A stretch of 20,722 nucleotides of DNA from Vairimorpha apis BRL 01 (taxonomy: Eukaryota; Microsporidia; Nosematidae), in NCBI GenBank assembly GCA_000447185.1, contig KE647106.1, positions 1 through 20,722 of the forward strand, in the 5' to 3' direction. The notes beneath the pieces are model-generated. The model worked only from the letters and a program-made list of their open reading frames with translations, ran no database searches and was not told the DNA's origin. Both the position numbers and the translations under genes were made by a program. Positions within the stretch are counted from its first letter, which is position 1, and the number at the start of each line of letters is the position of its first letter. Below, one piece after another: positions 19,124 through 20,722 of the stretch.

Positions 19124-20722
19124 TTAAATATATTCATTATTCTTGTTAAGTTTTACAATCTCATTCAATAAAAAATTACATTTCATTAAAATCCATTCTG
19201 CTTTATTTTTATCTATTTCTGGTACACAAAATATTTCTTCGTTAATTTTAAAATGAACATGATTGCTAATTTCTACAAGTTTATTTATTTCGTTTTTCAT
19301 ATATAAATTATTCTTTATAAATTTATTTCTACATCCATTTTTCATAGTTCTATAATTAATTACAAACCTGTCTCTTATTTTTTTACTACTGCACTTTATT
19401 ATATAAATATTCATAGTTTCATATTTGTAGTAACAAGGTAAATTTAATTTTTTCTTGGTTATCATATAAAATAAAAGTTCTCCTTTTTCATGGATATCTA
19501 CTTCTGTTATGTTACAAATATTAAATTTAGTAGTTTTAATATTTATATTATCTAAAGTATATTTTGTATTTATATTCTTATTATAATTTACTAGTAAAAT
19601 ATATTTATCTATTAATATCAATTTACTATTTAAAAAAGTTATTTCATCAACATAAAGTCCTTGTATATCACATAAATTAAATTTAATACACAATTCACTA
19701 GTTTTAAGTTTCTTATAAAATAAATCGTGTTCACGATCAATTAATTTGATAAATTTGTTGAATTTTGTAAGTAAATTTGATAAAATTTTGTAATTTATAC
19801 TAGACGTGTCTAAATATGATAAGACTTTTTCTATGTACAAAGGGTACCTAGTGATATTTTGTAAAATATATGTATATAAATCTACTGGGATGGTTGTTTG
19901 AAGAGGAATTATTGAAAGGTAAGAATTAAAATATGTATAGCTGGTATTTAGAATGTGTATCCATATATTAATTATGTTGTATAAAATGTGTGTTTTACTA
20001 GATTTTTTAATATTGAAATTTGTTATATGAGAATTTTTATTAGATAAATTTGTAGTATGAGAATTATCTATTTCTAAATTAAAAGTAGAAGGATTTTCAA
20101 TATTCAAAATATAAGAATTTTCATTTTCTAATTTTGTATCATCAAAAATTTCATTTTTTGATTTTATAATATTCAAAATTTTACTATCTAGTTTCTCATT
20201 ATCTAATTTTAAGATATCCGAATTTTCATTTTCTGATTTTGTAATATTCAAATTTTCACTATCTAAATTAGTTATATTGACTCTTTCATTATGGACTATA
20301 TTATCAATAAACTCACTATGTAAATTTACAATCTTCTCAAGATTTCTAAGTTTATCTAAAAAAATACTTAAATTATTGTAAAATATCTCAATTTCTTTTT
20401 TACTAAATCTGAAATCTTTTAAATATTTAAGTAAATCAGACTCGGTTTGAATAAATTCGAGTATTACAAAATAATATTTTTTTGTATTTGATGAATTATC
20501 AATGTTTGAGTTTAGTAGAATATTATTATCATTACATTTTATTTCATTTTTAACCACATTATCATTATTTATTTCATTTTTCACAATCTCATTACAGTTC
20601 GTTTTATTTCTGCAATCAATATCGGTCTCTGCTTTTTCATATTTCAAATTAAAATCTTCTAATATTTTCTCATTATAAAAAATCTCTTTTTGTACTAAAT
20701 TAAAATCTTCTAATATTTTCTC
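19124..20722 (-). CDS. Dbl-type RhoGEF (DH-PH), 5' end beyond the window
   Basis: A guanine-nucleotide exchange factor for Rho-family GTPases, probably at the plasma membrane. The frame is open to the right edge with no ATG start in view, so the N-terminus is missing; 532 residues are visible. Counting from 20647, the DH domain begins FVILEFIQTESDLLKYL at 60-76 (family: xxELIxTExxYVxxL). It continues through IEIFYNNLSIFLDKL and ends with DLYTYILQNITRYPLYIEKVL at 256-276, containing the hallmark ITRYPL. About 95 Asn/Ser/Glu-rich residues (120-215) interrupt the DH domain. A PH-like domain follows at about 325-435 (SKLILIDKYILLVNY ... SSKKIRDRFVINYRTMKNG), then a short helical tail. The frame is unbroken. 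It may act in yeast-like Rho1/Cdc42 signalling; the target GTPase cannot be told from sequence. Confidence 0.82.
   Translation of the reverse strand, partial: EKILEDFNLVQKEIFYNEKILEDFNLKYEKAETDIDCRNKTNCNEIVKNEINNDNVVKNEIKCNDNNILLNSNIDNSSNTKKYYFVILEFIQTESDLLKYLKDFRFSKKEIEIFYNNLSIFLDKLRNLEKIVNLHSEFIDNIVHNERVNITNLDSENLNITKSENENSDILKLDNEKLDSKILNIIKSKNEIFDDTKLENENSYILNIENPSTFNLEIDNSHTTNLSNKNSHITNFNIKKSSKTHILYNIINIWIHILNTSYTYFNSYLSIIPLQTTIPVDLYTYILQNITRYPLYIEKVLSYLDTSSINYKILSNLLTKFNKFIKLIDREHDLFYKKLKTSELCIKFNLCDIQGLYVDEITFLNSKLILIDKYILLVNYNKNINTKYTLDNINIKTTKFNICNITEVDIHEKGELLFYMITKKKLNLPCYYKYETMNIYIIKCSSKKIRDRFVINYRTMKNGCRNKFIKNNLYMKNEINKLVEISNHVHFKINEEIFCVPEIDKNKAEWILMKCNFLLNEIVKLNKNNEYI
20645..20722 (-). 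repeat. 51 bp in-frame repeat at RhoGEF 5' end
   Basis: The 27-base copies 20645-20671 and 20696-20722 differ at one base and are offset by 51. They encode EKILEDFNL, VQKEIFYN and EKILEDFNL again, i.e. a 17-residue period. More copies may lie beyond the edge. Confidence 0.85.

Noticed and set aside
1..20722. tRNA genes, CRISPR arrays, telomere repeats, transposase genes
   Set aside because: No GTTCGA-type T-loop with matching stems, no regular spacer array, no simple telomere repeat and no transposase or reverse-transcriptase motif was seen on either strand; no covariance search was possible.

Overview
The window is very AT-rich and looks like nuclear DNA of a microsporidian (an intracellular fungal parasite) with a large, loosely packed genome. 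The evidence is: (i) eukaryote-only genes (proteasome ATPase RPT5, ORC2, a Dbl-type RhoGEF, an exocyst-like protein); (ii) no convincing introns; (iii) a CCC trinucleotide on the coding strand just upstream of nearly every start codon (0, 1, 2, 4, 4, 11 and about 28 bases away), the start-proximal signal known from microsporidia; (iv) proteins shorter than yeast or human orthologues. About half the window is coding; the rest is long, almost pure A/T spacer. The species cannot be named from sequence alone.

Layout. 590-2042 (-): EXO70-like exocyst subunit, frame broken four times. 2394-3592 (+): RPT5, divergent from it, with one frame break just after the start. 5673-6562 (+) and 7259-8403 (-): two convergent secreted proteins that look like distant paralogues; inverted copies of a ~260 bp element flank the pair at 4091-4346 and 10204-10469. 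11092-12161 (+): membrane acyltransferase of the lysophospholipid/lysocardiolipin type. 13073-15004 (-): intact 643-residue secreted protein with acidic 24-residue repeats. 16350-16460: GC-rich island inside a desert, possibly a decayed relic. 16886-18466 (-): ORC2 with repeat-rich N-terminus and a repeat insertion in its core, frame broken three times. 19124 to beyond the right edge (-): DH-PH RhoGEF, 5' end missing.

The strongest cross-gene pattern is that six of the eight genes carry reading-frame breaks at A or T homopolymers, and nine of the ten breaks are repaired by adding a single A on the coding strand. Undercalled homopolymers in the assembly are the simplest cause. Slippage that restores frame, or real gene decay, are the interesting alternatives. 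The frames were joined by eye; no alignment was run.

The genes do not form a pathway. They cover protein degradation (RPT5), replication (ORC2), Rho signalling and exocytosis (RhoGEF, EXO70-like), lipid remodelling (acyltransferase) and three secreted proteins of unknown role that may face the host cell.
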